From NCBI GenBank assembly GCA_002315235.1, contig DCGK01000134.1, positions 1 to 5,607 of the forward strand: a DNA stretch of 5,607 nucleotides, in the 5' to 3' direction. The position numbers were made by a program, and so were the translations under genes. A model generated the notes under the pieces. That model saw only the letters and a program-made list of their open reading frames with translations, was not told the DNA's origin and ran no database searches. The DNA is from Ruminococcus sp. UBA1780. GTDB lineage: Bacteria; Bacillota; Clostridia; Oscillospirales; Ruminococcaceae. Of the stretch, positions 5,581 through 5,607 are shown piece by piece; positions within the stretch are counted from its first letter, which is position 1, and each line of letters starts with the position of its first letter.

Positions 5581-5607
5581 GACTTCCTACGGCGGCATTA
5601 TCCGCAT
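5581..5607 (-). ncRNA. TPP (THI-box) riboswitch, 3' end only, cut by the window edge
   Basis: On the minus strand the sequence contains GCGG-ATAATG-CCGC followed by CGTAGGAAGTC. This matches the conserved 3' part of the TPP aptamer (stem, AUAAUG-type loop, stem, then CGUAGGGAAG), with the stem written as GCGG/CCGC instead of the common CUGG/CCAG, a compensated change that keeps pairing. The thiC gene downstream and the terminator between them agree. The GCUGAGA-containing arm and the 5' strand of P1 lie outside the window. TPP binding would favour the terminator and lower thiC-thiE-thiD expression. Confidence 0.88.

Overview
The window reads as an ordinary chromosomal segment of a low-to-mid-GC Bacillota, most likely a Clostridia/Ruminococcaceae-type anaerobe. 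This is an inference from AT-rich intergenic spacers, strong GGAGG-type Shine-Dalgarno sites, a short ThiC, U-tract terminators, a TPP riboswitch-terminator in front of thiC, and the secG-rnr pairing common in Bacillota. All genes lie on the minus strand, so transcription runs from high to low coordinates. There are no mobile elements, CRISPR arrays, phage genes or broken genes, and coding density is high.

Region 1 (about 5607 down to 2717) is a thiamin operon. The window edge cuts a TPP riboswitch: only its 3' end is present (5581-5607), followed by an intrinsic terminator (5533-5564) that serves as the off-switch. Then come thiC (HMP-P synthase), thiE (thiamin-phosphate synthase) and thiD (HMP/HMP-P kinase). 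ThiC makes the pyrimidine, ThiD phosphorylates it to HMP-PP, and ThiE joins it to the thiazole phosphate. The thiE stop overlaps the thiD start as ATGA. An ATGA also sits at the thiC/thiE junction, but a better Shine-Dalgarno site favours a thiE start 18 nt further on. No thiazole-branch gene (thiG, thiS, thiH, thiM) is visible.

Region 2 (2716 down to 142) holds secG (Sec translocon subunit) and rnr (RNase R). secG has its own promoter (extended -10 TATAAT, 17-nt spacer) right after thiD. A long hairpin with a U-tract separates secG from rnr, and no convincing separate rnr promoter is visible. rnr may therefore depend on readthrough.

Region 3 (141 down to 1) carries the most notable non-coding signal. 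The rnr terminator is a perfect 12-bp hairpin plus six U. It shares bases with a fully consensus sigma-70 type promoter (TTGACA, 17 nt, TATAAT) driving a tRNA-Thr(GGU) gene whose first 42 nt end at the window edge. The -35 box forms half of the 3' stem arm, and the U-tract is inside the promoter spacer. I found no candidate for a wholly new multi-gene system. The items worth a second look are compact regulatory architectures and a few protein-level variants.
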